From the NCBI GenBank assembly GCA_020137815.1, contig CM035358.1, positions 4,485,614 through 4,549,613 of the forward strand: a stretch of DNA of 64,000 nucleotides, read 5' to 3'. The DNA comes from Hormiphora californensis. Its lineage: Eukaryota > Ctenophora > Tentaculata > Cydippida > Pleurobrachiidae. The notes under the pieces were generated by a model. It worked only from the letters and a program-made list of their open reading frames with translations, searched no databases and was not told the DNA's origin. The translations under genes were made by a program, and so were the position numbers. Positions 61,823 to 64,000 of the stretch are shown piece by piece (position 1 is the first letter of the stretch; each line of letters starts with the position of its first letter).

Positions 61823-61823
61823 A
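61818..61823 (+). terminator. Poly(A) signal overlapping the TMEM129 stop codon
   Basis: AATAAA contains the stop TAA (61820-61822), implying a 3' UTR of only about 15-30 nt if it is used. A duplicate copy lies at 61955-61960. Confidence 0.55.
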
Positions 61824-61826
61824 GGG

Positions 61827-61935
61827 CAGGAACCGACCGAAACAAGTAAACAACCAATCAGAACTAGTTATTTTGGTCATGTGACTGGTTATCAGCCAAT
61901 CAGGGACCAGTATTTCCTGATTCGGTCGGTTCCTG
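61827..61935. mobile_element. CCAAT/E-box hAT MITE, copy 11, at the TMEM129 3' end
   Basis: Full length with perfect TIRs. It is flanked by a 28-bp direct repeat (61799-61826 and 61936-61963) instead of the family's 8-bp duplication. The repeat includes the last codons, stop and AATAAA. Confidence 0.92.
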
Positions 61936-61963
61936 GCCACCCCCATCTCAACTGAATAAAGGG

Positions 61964-63332
61964 CTTCCATCAGCTGTTGAAACTTGGAGTCGATTATATA
62001 ATGATATGATAATTGATTGCTACTGCAACAATTTCTAAACTGTATAAAGTGCGAAAGTTATGAGCCCGGTTCGGGGAGAGCGGTCTTCTGTGAGGACTGA
62101 GGCGAAGGATGTCTAATGGACGGCCAACAGCAGCTGTCGAAGCTTGGACAATTAAAAGGGATTATTCGTTATTTTAGCAATTTTTGGGTTTGTTGTGAAA
62201 TTTAAAAAAGCATGTTCCCGCATGCGTAATAATTGGTTTCAAATTTGTTACTACTTTTTACTTTCACAAGACTTACTCCCTCGTGTTTTACTAAGCAACA
62301 ATACATACATGGCTTAGTAAGTTGGTGCAATATAATTTATACTGGCTAATGCTGTCAGGCCAATGCTCTGTACTGACCACTGTTCTTGCACACTCTTGAA
62401 AGAAATGAGAATAGGGTCATCAGGCCAATGCTCTGACAGGGCTAATGTGTGTTAGTGTTCTGGGTGTGCGTCCGAGAATGTATGCCGTCAGCGAGAGTGG
62501 GGGAATATTACGGAAGTTTATGTTAGCAAATGGAGAGGACAGAGAGAGAGAGGGAGAGAGAGAGAGAGATAAAGAGGGAGAGAGAGATTAGAAAACATAA
62601 ATGTATAGCAATTTTGTGCACCTATCTGACTAATTCACCCGTTCTATTTGCCTGCATTTGTTCCACTGCCACACACAGCACTTCCTAGATTCAGTGGTAA
62701 AATATATTTCGTTACTCGTTGCATTAATATTGTATGACACAGGCCGCCCTAATTATTTACTAGCATTTATTTAGCATATTCCAAGCACGTAACTCGATAT
62801 ATTTCTTATCGAGTAGGCCCAATTTGCTTGGTGGGACGCACAGGAAGGGCCTCCTCCTATCTCCAGCTCTTCTCTGCAGTTGTAGAATCATTCTTGTCTT
62901 GCCAGACAGTATATTAAACCATCAAGTCCTGTGACTGGCTTTTACACTGTCGTTAGCATCAGTTTATGTCACCCAGTTATCTTCCCCAAAATGTTCTCAT
63001 GTTACCCTCTGACGTCAATTGTTACTCAAATTCCACTCTACCGTATTCCCTTACAGTTCTACATGTGCAGCTGTGTGACCTTTGTACATTTTGTTATCCT
63101 ACCTTTTTCAGTTGTAAGATTGAAAAAAAAGGTTTTCCAGAATTACATGTAAAATTCGTAGCAAATCATAACGCAGGTTAAAACGGTGTTAACAGTTTTG
63201 TCCATTTTTCCAATTTGTTTCCTGTACCAGCAGGAATACACATAACAGAAGATAACTTGTATTGCTCCACCCTCTCTGATCTCTCTCTCTTATATAAACC
63301 CCAGCGGGTGACCAGCTACATATAAACCCGGG
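61964..63332. other. Intergenic between TMEM129 and the edge gene
   Basis: It contains a CAGGCCAATGCTCTG direct-repeat pair at 62354-62440, a short (GA)n at 62535-62590 and AT-rich sequence. No convincing gene was found. Confidence 0.5.
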
Positions 63333-63338
63333 TTTATT
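63333..63338 (-). terminator. Poly(A) signal 8 nt after stop
   Basis: AATAAA on the minus strand, just downstream of the stop at 63346, so this gene too seems to have a minimal 3' UTR. Confidence 0.5.
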
Positions 63339-63345
63339 GATTATA

Positions 63346-63866
63346 TCACAGCCTTGATGTCTCATGCCCTGAGCTATACTTGCTCCTTATCCCGTCCTCT
63401 GAGTGAGCAGGTCCTGCTACCTCCTCCTCCTCCTCCAATGTTATCATCTGATGAGGCTTCATTTCCTCCAACTTCTTCCTTTTCTGCATTGCCTTGATGA
63501 TTGTCTGTGAGTCAGTTGGTCCCTCATAGTCCCATAATGCCGCCTCAGTGCCGCCGTGACCACCGTAGTTCTGCTCTGTGTCTGGCTCTCTGAGGGGGAA
63601 ATTATAGGACATGATCAGAGGTACTGAATGAAATATTTAGAGTTGAACTATTTAGTCCAGGTATCTTACTAATTTAATATAAATATCTAATTTAATTAAT
63701 CTAGTATAATTAAGTTAATTTAATCAAGATAGTACCTTGCGGCGTCATATCGCAGTATATCAGCACTTCTTCGATTCTTGTTAGCACAAACGCACATGAT
63801 CAGCACTAGAACGGCTATTATCACCAAACCTATCCCAATCGCTAACAAATCATCTGCTGCTGCCAT
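63346..63866 (-). CDS. Small single-pass membrane protein (or 3' end of a larger one)
   Basis: Two exons, 63736-63866 and 63346-63589, give 124 residues (phase 2 junction fits). Exon 1 starts MAAADDLLAIGIG and contains one membrane helix (LVIIAVLVLIMCVCA) followed by KNRR, so the rest is cytoplasmic. The tail has YGGHGGTEAALWDYEG, then a basic helix and an acidic run (EEEEE). No signal peptide was seen. The juxtamembrane block vaguely recalls the Gly/Glu-rich catenin-binding motif of cadherin tails, so it could be the last exons of a receptor whose ectodomain lies to the right; a CAG just before the ATG could be an acceptor. Unassigned. Confidence 0.5.
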
Positions 63867-64000
63867 ATATCTGATATCTCTCTAAAGGAATGCAACGAGG
63901 TGATTGGTTTGGTTCGACAACTTCGAATTTATTTAAATCATAAATGAGATGTGGAAGTAATAATGATATTTATAGTGACTATTTGTGATGGCAAATATCC

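Overview
The window reads as nuclear DNA from an animal, probably an early-branching invertebrate such as a sponge or cnidarian; this placement is an inference. The genes have many exons with GT-AG introns. They encode animal or ciliate-cell proteins (dynein-2 heavy chain, IFT22, TMEM107, actin, an SPT7-like SAGA subunit, TMEM129). The DNA between them is full of CR1-like LINEs, tRNA-derived SINE-like sequence, foldback elements, MITEs and (GA)n tracts. No bacterial operon, rRNA or CRISPR was seen.

Layout. From 1 to about 20.2 kb a run of minus-strand genes holds three ciliary genes in a row: the N-terminal third of the retrograde intraflagellar transport motor DYNC2H1 (25 exons found; the gene continues off the left edge), IFT22, and the transition-zone protein TMEM107. 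A four-exon, 375-residue cytoplasmic actin follows, with a TATA box and a perfect SRF (CArG) site. The 7.1 kb intron of DYNC2H1 holds a nested plus-strand gene for a small secreted protein, a TTAA-flanked foldback element, a 2.6 kb insertion headed by six 359-bp monomers, and a SINE. The same monomer, about eleven copies in reverse orientation, fills 20.8-24.7 kb upstream of actin. A 100-bp assembly gap follows.

From 25 to 31.4 kb lie two tandem, broken copies of a retroelement-like or virus-like unit. Each has an envelope-like ORF on the plus strand and a conserved two-exon ORF on the opposite strand. From 31.4 to 47.9 kb there is almost only repeat DNA: minisatellites, (GA)n tracts, foldbacks, and one CR1-like LINE with an intact 758-codon reverse-transcriptase ORF. 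A second secreted-protein gene (48.0-49.8 kb) is split by a TTAA foldback. A 5'-truncated LINE and an SPT7-like (SUPT7L) gene carrying an in-frame MITE follow. After more nested elements and telomere-like foldbacks (53-60 kb) comes an intact TMEM129 E3 ligase gene (60.1-61.8 kb), then a small membrane protein on the minus strand at the right edge.

A recurring theme is a 109-bp hAT-type MITE present in eleven copies. It carries an E-box (TCACGTGA) between CCAAT boxes and has inserted in introns, a coding exon, a 3' end and intergenic DNA. DYNC2H1, IFT22 and TMEM107 would act together in cilium building (motor, train component and gate). The other genes have no evident shared pathway.
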